Assembly (NCBI GenBank): GCA_910575665.1
Contig: CAJTFB010000002.1
Span: 91,465 to 155,464, forward strand
DNA length: 64,000 nucleotides
DNA from: Eubacteriaceae bacterium
Lineage (GTDB): Bacteria > Bacillota > Clostridia > Lachnospirales > Lachnospiraceae
Direction: 5' to 3'
Notes under the pieces: generated by a model
The model's database searches: none
Told to the model about the DNA's origin: nothing
The model's input: the letters and a program-made list of their open reading frames with translations, nothing else
Shown here: positions 8,633 through 17,158 of the stretch, one piece after another
Numbering within the stretch: the stretch's first letter is position 1
Layout of the letters: every line of letters starts with the position of its first letter
Made by a program: the position numbers and the translations under genes

Positions 8633-10246
8633 ATGAAATTGACAGATTTGCGAAAGGAAATTTCTGGTGACTGGAAGGCAAAAGGCTATGAACTTCCAGA
8701 ATATGACCGGGAAGCCGTAAAGAAAAACACGAAGGAAAACCCTGCCTGGGTTCATTTTGGAGCGGGAAATATTTTCCGAGCATTTCCGGCTGAAATACTT
8801 CAGAGATTATTGAATAGCGGCGCGTATGACAAGGGTGTGATCGTGGCGGAGAGCTTTGACCACGAGATTATCACAAAGGCTTATAAGCCCTATGATTCCC
8901 TCAGTCTTTCAGTGGTTTTGAAATCCAATGGTACCATTGAAAAAAAGGTAGTGGGGAGCGTTGTGGAGGCACTGGTGGCGGATCAGTCGGTTCCAGAAGA
9001 TTTTTCCAGGCTCTTTGAGATTTTTGAGTCCCCGTCATTACAGATCGCAAGTTTTACCATTACTGAGAAAGGTTATAGTCTCCATGATGGAAAGGGAGAT
9101 ATTCTACCAGTGGTAGAAGCCGGCTTTAGAGAGTCGACGGAGAACCAAGGACATCTTATGGGGCGGATCGCGGCATTATGCTACCGTCGTTATCAGACCT
9201 GTAAGGCACCAATTGCCCTGTCCAGTATGGATAACTGTTCCCATAACGGAGATAAGTTGAAAGCGGGCGTCATGGCCTTTGTAGAAGCATGGACGAAGAA
9301 TGGTATTGTGGAGAAGGAATTTGAGGATTTTATGAAGGAACCGTCGAAGGTGTCTTTCCCCTGTTCTATGATCGACAAAATTACTCCGAGACCAGATGAA
9401 AATGTGAAGAAAATGCTGGAGGAGGACGGTTTTGAGGATACAGAGCTGATCATTACCAGCCGTAATACCTATACTTCGCCTTTTGTAAATTCTGAGGAAA
9501 CAGGGTATCTAGTAATTGAGGACTCCTTCCCGAATGGGAGACCGCCGCTGGAAAAAGCGGGCGTTCTTTTTACCGACAAAGAGACGGTGGATAAGGTAGA
9601 GAGAATGAAAGTATGTACCTGTTTGAATCCTCTTCACACGGCGTTGGCTGTGTATGGCTGTCTGTTATCCCATACCTCTATCCATGAGGAGATGAAGGAT
9701 GCAGAGTTATCTTCTCTTATCGAAAAAATGTGCTACGAAGAGGGAATGCCGGTGGTGGTAGATCCGGGAGTTATTGATCCGAAGGATTTTGCCGGTGCTG
9801 TGTTGAAGCTGAGATTTCCGAATCCCTTTATGCCGGATTCACCCCAGCGAATTGCCACAGATACCTCCCAGAAGCTGTCTGTGCGGTTTGGAGAAACGAT
9901 CAAATCTTATCTGGCAAGCGATACACTGGATGTAAAATCTCTGACGTTGATCCCTCTGGTACTGGCTGGCTGGTGTCGCTATCTCATGGGAGTCAATGAC
10001 GACGGTGAGAAATTTGAACAGAGTCCAGATCCTTTGTTAGAAAAAGTTAAGCAATACGTTGCTGGGGTAAAACTTGGTGAAAAGACTGATGTGCATACTG
10101 CACTGGAGCCTATTTTGAAAGATGAGACCATATTTGGTGTGAATCTCTATGAGGCGGGCCTCGGTGAGAAGGTGGAAGGCATGTTTGCCGAGATGGCAGC
10201 AGGTAAAGGTGCGATCCGCAGCACGTTGAAAAAATATGTAAGATAA
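8633..10246 (+). CDS. uxuB: D-fructuronate reductase (mannitol dehydrogenase family)
   Basis: 537-residue member of the long-chain mannitol dehydrogenase/mannonate oxidoreductase family; reduces D-fructuronate to D-mannonate with NAD(P)H. The N-terminal Rossmann part contains VHFGAGNIFRAF (about residues 43-54). The C-terminal domain has the conserved CLNPLHTALAVYG region that carries catalytic residues in the family. It is 22 bases after uxuA with GAAAGGA before the ATG. Tagaturonate reductase is the main alternative, but the pairing with UxuA makes fructuronate the likely substrate. Confidence 0.93.
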   Translation: MKLTDLRKEISGDWKAKGYELPEYDREAVKKNTKENPAWVHFGAGNIFRAFPAEILQRLLNSGAYDKGVIVAESFDHEIITKAYKPYDSLSLSVVLKSNGTIEKKVVGSVVEALVADQSVPEDFSRLFEIFESPSLQIASFTITEKGYSLHDGKGDILPVVEAGFRESTENQGHLMGRIAALCYRRYQTCKAPIALSSMDNCSHNGDKLKAGVMAFVEAWTKNGIVEKEFEDFMKEPSKVSFPCSMIDKITPRPDENVKKMLEEDGFEDTELIITSRNTYTSPFVNSEETGYLVIEDSFPNGRPPLEKAGVLFTDKETVDKVERMKVCTCLNPLHTALAVYGCLLSHTSIHEEMKDAELSSLIEKMCYEEGMPVVVDPGVIDPKDFAGAVLKLRFPNPFMPDSPQRIATDTSQKLSVRFGETIKSYLASDTLDVKSLTLIPLVLAGWCRYLMGVNDDGEKFEQSPDPLLEKVKQYVAGVKLGEKTDVHTALEPILKDETIFGVNLYEAGLGEKVEGMFAEMAAGKGAIRSTLKKYVR

Positions 10247-10257
10247 ACAGTAAACAT

Positions 10258-10350
10258 GGTGCCGCGGAAGGCACCGTCGAGCTAGTACAACGAATCTTGT
10301 ATCTGAACCGATTTCCTACGTGAATATGTCAAGACTCAATTTTCGTTGTA
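10258..10350. repeat. Inverted repeats downstream of uxuB
   Basis: The gap after uxuB holds a small GC-rich hairpin GGTGCC-GCGGAA-GGCACC (10258-10275) and a wider inverted repeat TACAACGAA (10286-10294) / TTCGTTGTA (10342-10350) enclosing 47 bases. No gene is seen. They may fold into a 3' structure upstream of the shared terminator; function unknown. Confidence 0.45.
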
Positions 10351-10355
10351 TTAGA

Positions 10356-10404
10356 AAAGAACAGCTTCCTAATTTTAAGTTAAGTTAGAAAGCTGTTCTT
10401 TTTG
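10356..10404. terminator. Bidirectional terminator between uxuB and sigG
   Basis: Arms AAGAACAGCTTCCTAA (10357-10372) and TTAGAAAGCTGTTCTTTTT (10385-10403) with a 12-base loop. T-runs on the plus strand after the stem, and a shorter one on the minus strand, let it end both the uronate operon and the convergent sigG transcript. Confidence 0.8.
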
Positions 10405-10445
10405 ATTTTAGGCCATAAAGTTATGAAAAGGAAAAACCAAAGGAA

Positions 10446-11222
10446 TTACGCCAGGGCGGTTTTCATGATCCCCAATGCGTTCTTTTCTAGACGGGAAACT
10501 TGAGCTTGGGAGATATGGATTTCTTCGGCTACCTCCATCTGGGTTTTTCCCTGAAAATACCGGAGATCAATGATGTTTTTTTCCCGTTCAGGAAGAGTCT
10601 TCATAGCTTCCCGCAGAGAGAGCATTTCCACCCAGTTTGCCTCTTTGTTTTTCGTGTCACTGATCTGGTCCATGATATAGAGTGTATCGCCACCTTCTGA
10701 ATAAACGGGTTCATACAGAGAGACAGGGCTCTGTATGGCGTCCAGGGCAAAGACGATGTCTTCTGCTGGTACATCAAGTTCCTTTGCGATATCCTCGATG
10801 GTTGGTTCCCGGTCAGACTTTTTCATCATGGCTTCCTTTGTATAGATTGCTTTATAGGCGATATCTCTCAGGGATCGGCTGACCCGGATCGAGTTGTTGT
10901 CCCGAAGGAAGCGCCGAACTTCTCCAATGATCATAGGTACCGCATAGGTGCTGAATTTGACGTTCAGTGTCACATCAAAATTATCAATCGCTTTGATTAA
11001 TCCGATACAGCCGATTTGAAACAGATCGTCGATGTTCTCATTTGAGTTGGTAAAGCGTTGGATAATACTGAGGACGAGACGGAGGTTTCCTTTGATATAA
11101 GTGTCTCTTGCCTCCTTATTTCCCTTGGCAATTTCTTTAAAGAGCTGTTCTTTTTCATCTTCGGTTAAGAGGGGAAGTTTGCTTGTATTTACTCCGCATA
11201 TTTCGACTTTATATTGTGCCAT
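10446..11222 (-). CDS. sigG: Forespore sigma factor SigG
   Basis: 258-residue sigma-70 family member of the sporulation G type; directs late forespore genes. The N-terminal signature ICGVNTSKLPLL is typical of SigG. Region 2 (about 40-110) includes NLRLVLSI, DLFQIGCIGL and FSTYAVPMIIGE; region 3 and the region 4 helix-turn-helix (TQMEVAEEIHISQAQVSRLE, about 230-249) follow. The minus-strand start has GGAGG about 8 bases upstream. In many Clostridia sigG lies in the same direction after spoIIGA-sigE and before ylmC/nrdR; here it is alone and points away from ylmC. Its presence argues for a spore-forming lineage but does not prove sporulation. Confidence 0.93.
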   Translation of the reverse strand: MAQYKVEICGVNTSKLPLLTEDEKEQLFKEIAKGNKEARDTYIKGNLRLVLSIIQRFTNSNENIDDLFQIGCIGLIKAIDNFDVTLNVKFSTYAVPMIIGEVRRFLRDNNSIRVSRSLRDIAYKAIYTKEAMMKKSDREPTIEDIAKELDVPAEDIVFALDAIQSPVSLYEPVYSEGGDTLYIMDQISDTKNKEANWVEMLSLREAMKTLPEREKNIIDLRYFQGKTQMEVAEEIHISQAQVSRLEKNALGIMKTALA

Positions 11223-11423
11223 AGTGACAGACCTCCATGCCGGTGAATTATTTGAGAAGTGAGCCTGTTGATGAAGTGATGGCGCACCATTTGATTCTGT
11301 AAAATATTCTGCTCATAAATGAATGAATTATTCTCGGAAATCATAGATTTATAAAAATAAAATTGCTTCCGGAGTGAGTGAAAAAGAATTCCTGTACCCG
11401 GAGCAGAAGTGTGAGTTGACGGT

Positions 11424-11678
11424 ATGAGAATCTGTGAATTAAAGGAAAAAGAAGTGATCAATGTATGTGACGGTGAGAGACTGGGGTATGTAGAGGATAT
11501 GATCTTTGATCTGTGTAAGGGCTGCATCAGCCATATTATTGTGCCAGGTCCCTGCAAATTCTTTGGCATTTTTGGAAAAGAAGAAGAATTTGTGATCGAC
11601 CTGTCTTGTATACGGCAGATTGGCGCTGATGTCATCCTGGTGGAGATAAATGTGGAAAAAGCAAGAAAAAAATGTTAA
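11424..11678 (+). CDS. ylmC: YlmC/YmxH family PRC-barrel protein
   Basis: 84 residues of the YlmC/YmxH sporulation-associated family, a single PRC-barrel-like domain. It has the expected opening MRICELKEKEVINVCDG, then RLGYVEDMIFD and a hydrophobic I-IVPG strand. Biochemical function is not established. It lies between sigG and nrdR as in many Clostridia. No strong ribosome site is visible before the ATG. The roughly 200 bases between sigG and this gene should hold both divergent promoters; a weak plus-strand candidate TTGATT-17-CATAAA can be read but is not reported as a feature. Confidence 0.8.
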   Translation: MRICELKEKEVINVCDGERLGYVEDMIFDLCKGCISHIIVPGPCKFFGIFGKEEEFVIDLSCIRQIGADVILVEINVEKARKKC

Positions 11679-11685
11679 AAACATC

Positions 11686-11714
11686 TTTACGTGAGGTGAA
11701 ATATCGATTATCAT
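11686..11714 (+). promoter_or_regulatory. Candidate sigma-A promoter of nrdR
   Basis: TTTACG (11686-11691), 17-base spacer, TATCAT (11709-11714). The nrdR ATG is about 49 bases downstream. Four and five of six bases match consensus. Confidence 0.5.
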
Positions 11715-11762
11715 AGTAGAGGATCATAGAATCCAATAAAAGTCGGAAAGGAAAACTCAGCT

Positions 11763-12218
11763 ATGAAGTGTCCATTTTGCGGAGAAGAAAATACAAAGGT
11801 GATTGATTCCAGGCCAGCGGATGATAATAGCTCCATCCGCCGCAGAAGACAGTGTGAAAAATGTGATAAAAGATTTACGACATACGAAAAATTAGAGACG
11901 ATTCCCCTTGTGGTGATCAAAAAAGATCTGGCAAGGGAACCTTATGACCGTTCCAAAATTGAGAGAGGGCTGTTTCGTTCCTGTACCAAGCTTCCCATCT
12001 CCGTGGACCAGATCAATCGGATCGTGGACAGCGTCGAGACGGAGATTTTTAATATCGAGAAAAAAGAAGTTCCCAGCCAGTATATCGGAGAGGTGGTCAT
12101 GGAGCGCTTAAAAGAGCTGGATCCGGTGGCCTATGTAAGATTTGCTTCCATTTATCGGGAATTTAAAGATGTGAATACGTTTATGGATGAGATAAAAAAA
12201 ATACTGGACAACCAGTGA
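11763..12218 (+). CDS. nrdR: Transcriptional repressor NrdR
   Basis: 151 residues, full family length. The N-terminal zinc ribbon has MKCPFCG and CEKCDKRF; the ATP-cone domain begins near VVIKKDLAREPYDRSKI (about residues 48-135). It senses ATP/dATP and represses ribonucleotide reductase genes; those are not in the window. GGAAAGGA precedes the start. Its last bases overlap a promoter for the next gene. Confidence 0.97.
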   Translation: MKCPFCGEENTKVIDSRPADDNSSIRRRRQCEKCDKRFTTYEKLETIPLVVIKKDLAREPYDRSKIERGLFRSCTKLPISVDQINRIVDSVETEIFNIEKKEVPSQYIGEVVMERLKELDPVAYVRFASIYREFKDVNTFMDEIKKILDNQ

Positions 12219-12234
12219 GATCTGGTGCTATACT
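12205..12234 (+). promoter_or_regulatory. Sigma-A promoter of yifB-dprA-topA
   Basis: TGGACA (12205-12210), 18-base spacer ending in an extended -10 (TG at 12226-12227), then TATACT (12229-12234). Both hexamers match consensus in five of six positions. It overlaps the nrdR stop codon and lies about 70 bases before the TTG start of the next gene. Confidence 0.65.
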
Positions 12235-12307
12235 CGTATCAGGTAATTTTCTTCCCTGGGGCAGAGCTGGCTGCTGATGTCAGGTCAAACAAAGGGGGAA
12301 ACATATA

Positions 12308-13855
12308 TTGTACAGTAAAATATACGGTGCCGGTATCACAGGACTTGAGGCACGTATTATTCAGGTTGAGGCAGACGTTTCCAATGGTCTGCCTGTCTTT
12401 CATATGGTAGGAGTTCTTGCTTCCGCCGTAAAAGAGGCGAGGGAGAGGGTGCGAATTTCACTCCAGAATTCAGGGTTTCGGATTCCCGCTAAGCGGATCA
12501 CAGTCAATCTTTCTCCGGCAGATCTGAGAAAGGATGGATCCGGTTATGATCTTCCTATCGCGGTTTCTTTGCTTGCCGCTTCTGGCATGCTTCCACAGAA
12601 TACAGATAAATCCATACTGATGGCAGGAGAGCTTGGGTTGAATGGGCACATTTGTAGCATTCAGGGGGCTCTCGCTATGGCGTTGCAGGCAAAAAAAGAG
12701 GGGTTTCGCCAGTTCCTTCTGCCGAGGGAAAATGCCAGAGAGGCCGCCATGGTAGATGGCATCGATATCATAGGGGTAACTACGCTTCTTGAGGCGGTGG
12801 AATATCTAAAAGGCGGTCTGGAACTCCCTCCTGTCCGGGTAGATCTGAACGCTCTGCGCCATAGGTTTGAGGAAAATACCTGGGAAGATTTTAACGAGGT
12901 GTATGGACAGGAAAGTGCAAAAAAAGCGTTGGTGACAGCCGTAAGCGGAGGGCATAATATACTATTGATCGGAGCGCCAGGAACCGGAAAGACCATGCTG
13001 GCAAAAAGGCTTCCCGGCATTATGCCGTTGTTGACCAGGGATGAGGCGGTGGAACTTACTAAAATATATGGAATTGCAGGCCTTCTCAGAGAAGGTATGC
13101 CCCTGATATTCCGTAGTCCCTTTCGGGCACCTCATCACAGCATCCCGGTAGCTGCCATGGCAGGGGGTGGAAAGGATCCGATTCCCGGTGAGATAACCCT
13201 TTCCCACAACGGTGTGCTGTTTTTGGACGAACTTCCTGAGTTTGACAGAAATACGTTAGAGATCCTGAGACAGCCCATGGAAGAGGGGCAGATCCATATA
13301 GCAAGACTGGGGCATTCCTATACATTTCCAGCGGATATGATCGTTGTGGGAGCCATGAATCCCTGTAAGTGTGGATACTACCCAGATATAAATCGTTGCC
13401 GTTGTACCCAGGGGCAGATCCAGAGCTATCTGTCCAGGATCAGTGAACCTCTCTTGGACCGGATGGATATCTGTGTAGAGATGGAGCGGCCCGATGATAA
13501 GGTGATAAAATGCCAGGGAAAGGCAAGTGCGGAGATCTGCAGACAGGTTCAGATGGCGCGAGAGATTCAGACCGAGCGGTATCGGGATGAAACAATTACA
13601 CGGAACAGTCAGCTTTCTGGAAAATTATTGAAGAAGTACTGCGTGCTGGGTAAGCAGGAGCAGAGGTGTTTTGTAGATCTTCGAGAGCAGCTGGGACTTT
13701 CCGCAAGAGGGGCGGAAAGGATGCTCCGGGTGGCACGGACACTGGCAGATTTAGATCAGAGTGAGGAAATCCATGAAGCGCATTTGCTACAGGCATCGAT
13801 TTACAAGTCTATCAATCGAAAATACTGGGGGATGGAGACGGCGTATGAAGGATGA
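12308..13855 (+). CDS. comM: YifB/ComM-family Mg-chelatase-like AAA ATPase
   Basis: 515 residues: N-terminal ChlI-like domain (about 20-145), AAA core with Walker A GAPGTGKT (222-229) and Walker B VLFLDELPEF, a cysteine cluster CKCGYY..CRC, and a C-terminal helical domain with the conserved LSARGAERMLRVARTLADL. ComM is a helicase for branch migration during natural transformation in Gram-negatives; the role in Firmicutes is less known. Start is TTG at 12308 after AGGGGGAAA, giving the family-typical MYSK opening. dprA, another transformation/recombination gene, overlaps its end by 11 bases. Confidence 0.93.
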   Translation: MYSKIYGAGITGLEARIIQVEADVSNGLPVFHMVGVLASAVKEARERVRISLQNSGFRIPAKRITVNLSPADLRKDGSGYDLPIAVSLLAASGMLPQNTDKSILMAGELGLNGHICSIQGALAMALQAKKEGFRQFLLPRENAREAAMVDGIDIIGVTTLLEAVEYLKGGLELPPVRVDLNALRHRFEENTWEDFNEVYGQESAKKALVTAVSGGHNILLIGAPGTGKTMLAKRLPGIMPLLTRDEAVELTKIYGIAGLLREGMPLIFRSPFRAPHHSIPVAAMAGGGKDPIPGEITLSHNGVLFLDELPEFDRNTLEILRQPMEEGQIHIARLGHSYTFPADMIVVGAMNPCKCGYYPDINRCRCTQGQIQSYLSRISEPLLDRMDICVEMERPDDKVIKCQGKASAEICRQVQMAREIQTERYRDETITRNSQLSGKLLKKYCVLGKQEQRCFVDLREQLGLSARGAERMLRVARTLADLDQSEEIHEAHLLQASIYKSINRKYWGMETAYEG

Positions 13856-14933
13856 GGAATACAATTATTGGCTTTGCAGTATACCAGGCATCGGGATTCG
13901 GAAGCTCCTGCTTTTGGAGGCGGAGCTTGGGACACCGGAGCAAATCTGGAAGGCGGGAGAGGCAAGGCTTGTAAAAATAAAAGGAATATCTGCCAAAGAC
14001 GCTCATAATATAGTGACAAGCAGGCAGACATTTTGTCCAGATGGACTGAAGGAAAAGCTGGACCGTCTGGATATGAGGTGTACCACATGGTTTTCCCCAG
14101 AATACCCTGCCTTATGCCGCCATCTTTACGATCCACCCAAACGCCTATTTTACCGTGGGGAACTTCCAGGGGAGCAGCATTGCATGGCGGTGGTGGGAGC
14201 GAGGGATTGTTCGGTTTATGGCAGAGAAAATGCCAAGAGATTTGCGGCCGCGCTTGCAGCGGCTGGTGTGGGGATTATAAGCGGCATGGCGAGAGGCATT
14301 GACGGCTGGGCGCATCAGGGAGCACTGGAAGGCGGGGGCAGGACCTTTGCCGTATTGGGAAATAGTGCGGAGATTTGTTATCCTGTGGAACATGTCAGGC
14401 TTTATCGGAGTATTTTGAAAAGGGGAGGAATTCTTTCGGAATATCCGCCAGGAACAAAGGCTGTTGCTGGTTTTTTCCCCATGCGCAACCGAATTATCAG
14501 TGCACTGTCGGAGGGAGTTTTGGTGGTTGAGGCCAGAAAAAGGAGTGGTTCTCTGATTACGGCAGAGCAGGCGCTGGATCAGGGGAAAGATGTTTTTGTC
14601 ATTCCGGGACGCATCGGAGATGCCCTGAGTGAGGGCTGCAATAACCTGATTCGGGACGGTGCAATCCTCGTTACGACACCGAAAGATATATTAAATTATT
14701 ATGGATTTGCTCACGAAAGTCAGACAGAAAATTTAAAAAAAAATAAACTTATTCTTGAAAGAAGAGAAAAAATGGTGTATGCTAGTTTAAGTCTTGAGCC
14801 AAAACATTTGACTGTTCTGGCAGAGGAAATACAAATGGATTCTGCCGAAGTGATGGGGTGTATTCTATCTCTTCTAAAGGGCGGACTGATCAAAGAGATC
14901 GGAAATCATTATTATATAAGGACTGTTATCTAA
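13845..14933 (+). CDS. dprA: DNA-processing protein DprA
   Basis: 362 residues; loads RecA on incoming single-stranded DNA during transformation. An N-terminal helical (SAM-like) part is followed by the Rossmann-like core: VGARDCSVYG, SGMARGIDGWAHQGAL, GRTFAVLGN and FPMRNRIISALSEG, and the conserved SGSLITAEQALDQGKDVF. The C-terminus has a winged-helix DML1-like part ending in YYIR. ATG 13845 is chosen because GGAG sits 7 bases before it; an in-frame ATG at 13761 would overlap comM by 95 bases. topA follows after 15 bases. Confidence 0.95.
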   Translation: MKDEEYNYWLCSIPGIGIRKLLLLEAELGTPEQIWKAGEARLVKIKGISAKDAHNIVTSRQTFCPDGLKEKLDRLDMRCTTWFSPEYPALCRHLYDPPKRLFYRGELPGEQHCMAVVGARDCSVYGRENAKRFAAALAAAGVGIISGMARGIDGWAHQGALEGGGRTFAVLGNSAEICYPVEHVRLYRSILKRGGILSEYPPGTKAVAGFFPMRNRIISALSEGVLVVEARKRSGSLITAEQALDQGKDVFVIPGRIGDALSEGCNNLIRDGAILVTTPKDILNYYGFAHESQTENLKKNKLILERREKMVYASLSLEPKHLTVLAEEIQMDSAEVMGCILSLLKGGLIKEIGNHYYIRTVI

Positions 14934-14948
14934 GGGGGATGTTTTGAA

Positions 14949-17105
14949 ATGGCTAAGAATTTAATTATTGTGGAGTCACCGGCCAAATCCAAAACAATCA
15001 AAAAATTTTTGGGGAGCAGCTATACTGTGGCGGCTTCAAACGGGCACGTAAGGGATTTGCCCAAAAGTCAGATGGGGGTTGACTTTGAAAACGATTTTGA
15101 GCCAAAGTATATTACCATACGGGGAAAAGGCGAACTTCTCGCCGCGTTGAGAAAGGAAGTAAAAAAGGCGGACCGGATCTATCTGGCGACGGACCCTGAC
15201 CGAGAGGGGGAGGCGATCTCATGGCATTTATTCCATGCCTTGAAACTGGATCCTAAGAAGACGAGCCGTATTACCTTCAATGAAATTACAAAAAATGCCG
15301 TTCGTCAAGCCATCAAGCAATCTAGAGAGATTGATATGGATCTGGTGGATGCCCAGCAGGCCAGACGTGTTTTGGACCGGATGGTGGGATATTCTATCAG
15401 CCCTCTTCTCTGGCAGAAGGTTAAGAGAGGCCTCAGTGCGGGACGAGTGCAGTCGGTAGCACTGAGAATCATCGCGGATCGCGAAGCGGAGATTGACGCT
15501 TTTATACCCCAGGAATATTGGACGCTGGAAGCAGCATTTGCAGTGAAGGGAAGCAAAAAGCCATTGATCGCAAAATATTATGGCAATCCCAAAAAGCAGG
15601 AAAATATCTCTGGTCCAGAGATGGAAGATATCGTAAAACAATTAGAAGGCGCCGTTTACCAGGTGACGGATATCAAAAAGGGAGAGCGCACAAAAAAGCC
15701 TCCGCTTCCTTTTACCACGAGTACCCTTCAGCAGGAAGGGGCAAAAAATATGAACTTTTCCACACAGAAAACGATGCGGATTGCTCAACAGTTATACGAA
15801 GGTGTCACCGTGAAGGGACGAGGTAGCATAGGCCTTATCACCTATCTGCGTACCGATTCCACCCGGATCTCTGAAGAGGCAGATAGGGAGTGTAAAGAAT
15901 TTATCCGTGAAAATTATGGTGAGGAAAATATTATTTCCGCCAATTATGTAAAGAAAGACGGCAAAAAGATTCAGGATGCCCACGAGGCGATTCGTCCTAC
16001 TTATGTAGACCTTACACCAGTCATGGTAAAAGATTCTCTGACCAGAGATCAGTTCCGCCTCTATCAGGTGATCTGGAAACGATTTGTTGCAAGCCGGATG
16101 AATGCGGCCAGATACGAAACCACATCGGTGAAGATCGATGCCGGGGACTACCGGTTCACCAGTTCGGGTTCTAAGATTGTATTTCCGGGATTTCTATCTG
16201 TCTATCAGGATAATGAGGACAAGGAAGAAAAAAATGCCGTGCTTCATAAGGTTACAGAGGGTACCGTGTTTGACCAGGCGGATCTAAAAAAAGAGCAGCA
16301 TTTTACACAGCCACCAGCGCACTATACGGAGGCTTCCCTGGTAAAAGCGCTGGAGGAGTTGGGGATTGGACGTCCGAGTACCTATGCACCGACGATCACC
16401 ACACTGATCTCCCGCAGATACGTAGCAAAGGAACAGAAAAATCTATATCTTTCGGATCTGGGTGACATTGTGAACGAGATTATGAAAAGTGCCTTTTCCA
16501 GTATCGTAGATGTCAATTTTACTGCGACGATGGAAACCCTTTTGGATGGTGTGGCAGATGGAAGTGTGGAATGGAAAAGTATCATCCGGAACTTTTATCC
16601 GGATTTGGAGGAAGCTGTAAATCATGCTGAACAGGCATTGGAAAAGATAAAGATAGAGGATGAGGTCACAGACACCATCTGCGAAAACTGTGGAAGGAAT
16701 ATGGTGATTAAATATGGCCCTCATGGAAAATTCATGGCATGTCCAGGATTTCCTGACTGCCGAAATACAAAACCATATTTTGAAAAGATCGGTGTCAAGT
16801 GCAACAAATGTGGCGGCGAGATCGTTATAAAGAAAACCCAAAAAGGCAGACGTTATTATGGCTGTGAAAATTATCCAGACTGTGATGTTATGACTTGGCA
16901 GAAGCCATCGAACAAAATCTGTCCCACCTGTGGAAATATGTTGTTGGAAAAGGGAAATAAGCTGGTTTGTGCCGATGCCGGTTGTGGATATATGGAGGAG
17001 AAACTGTCCTCCACGGAAGAGAAATCATCTTCCACGGAGGAGAAGACGTCTTTCACGGAAAGTAAACCATCTTCTGACAATGAAAAACAAAAGGTTAATA
17101 CTTGA
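14949..17105 (+). CDS. topA: DNA topoisomerase I
   Basis: 718 residues; relaxes negatively supercoiled DNA. Toprim domain opens with IIVESPAKSKTI and contains DPDREGEAISWH; the active-site tyrosine is Tyr299 in GLITYLRTDSTR. Three C-terminal zinc ribbons follow from about residue 575: CENCG..CPGFPDC, CNKCGG..CENYPDC and CPTCGN..CADAGC. After the last finger there is a low-complexity tail built of seven-residue units. Topoisomerase upstream of codY matches the B. subtilis neighbourhood. Confidence 0.97.
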   Translation: MAKNLIIVESPAKSKTIKKFLGSSYTVAASNGHVRDLPKSQMGVDFENDFEPKYITIRGKGELLAALRKEVKKADRIYLATDPDREGEAISWHLFHALKLDPKKTSRITFNEITKNAVRQAIKQSREIDMDLVDAQQARRVLDRMVGYSISPLLWQKVKRGLSAGRVQSVALRIIADREAEIDAFIPQEYWTLEAAFAVKGSKKPLIAKYYGNPKKQENISGPEMEDIVKQLEGAVYQVTDIKKGERTKKPPLPFTTSTLQQEGAKNMNFSTQKTMRIAQQLYEGVTVKGRGSIGLITYLRTDSTRISEEADRECKEFIRENYGEENIISANYVKKDGKKIQDAHEAIRPTYVDLTPVMVKDSLTRDQFRLYQVIWKRFVASRMNAARYETTSVKIDAGDYRFTSSGSKIVFPGFLSVYQDNEDKEEKNAVLHKVTEGTVFDQADLKKEQHFTQPPAHYTEASLVKALEELGIGRPSTYAPTITTLISRRYVAKEQKNLYLSDLGDIVNEIMKSAFSSIVDVNFTATMETLLDGVADGSVEWKSIIRNFYPDLEEAVNHAEQALEKIKIEDEVTDTICENCGRNMVIKYGPHGKFMACPGFPDCRNTKPYFEKIGVKCNKCGGEIVIKKTQKGRRYYGCENYPDCDVMTWQKPSNKICPTCGNMLLEKGNKLVCADAGCGYMEEKLSSTEEKSSSTEEKTSFTESKPSSDNEKQKVNT
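17001..17084 (+). repeat. Four tandem 21-bp units at the 3' end of topA
   Basis: Consecutive 21-base units at 17001, 17022, 17043 and 17064 encode KLSSTEE, KSSSTEE, KTSFTES and KPSSDNE. The core TCCACGGA is nearly identical in the first three. It is in frame and adds an acidic/serine-rich tail, so copy number could vary between strains without a frameshift. Confidence 0.75.
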
Positions 17106-17130
17106 ATTTTATCCTGATATATGCTAAAAT
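17102..17130 (+). promoter_or_regulatory. Sigma-A promoter of codY
   Basis: TTGAAT (17102-17107), exact 17-base spacer, extended -10 TGCTAAAAT with TAAAAT at 17125-17130. Predicted transcript start near 17137, about 22 bases before the codY ATG. It overlaps the topA stop codon. Confidence 0.7.
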
Positions 17131-17158
17131 TGTAAAAGGTTGATTGTGAGGCTGTAAA

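Noticed and set aside
13761..13844. N-terminal extension of dprA
   Set aside because: It would overlap comM by almost 100 bases and is not like the family; the inner ATG has a ribosome site.
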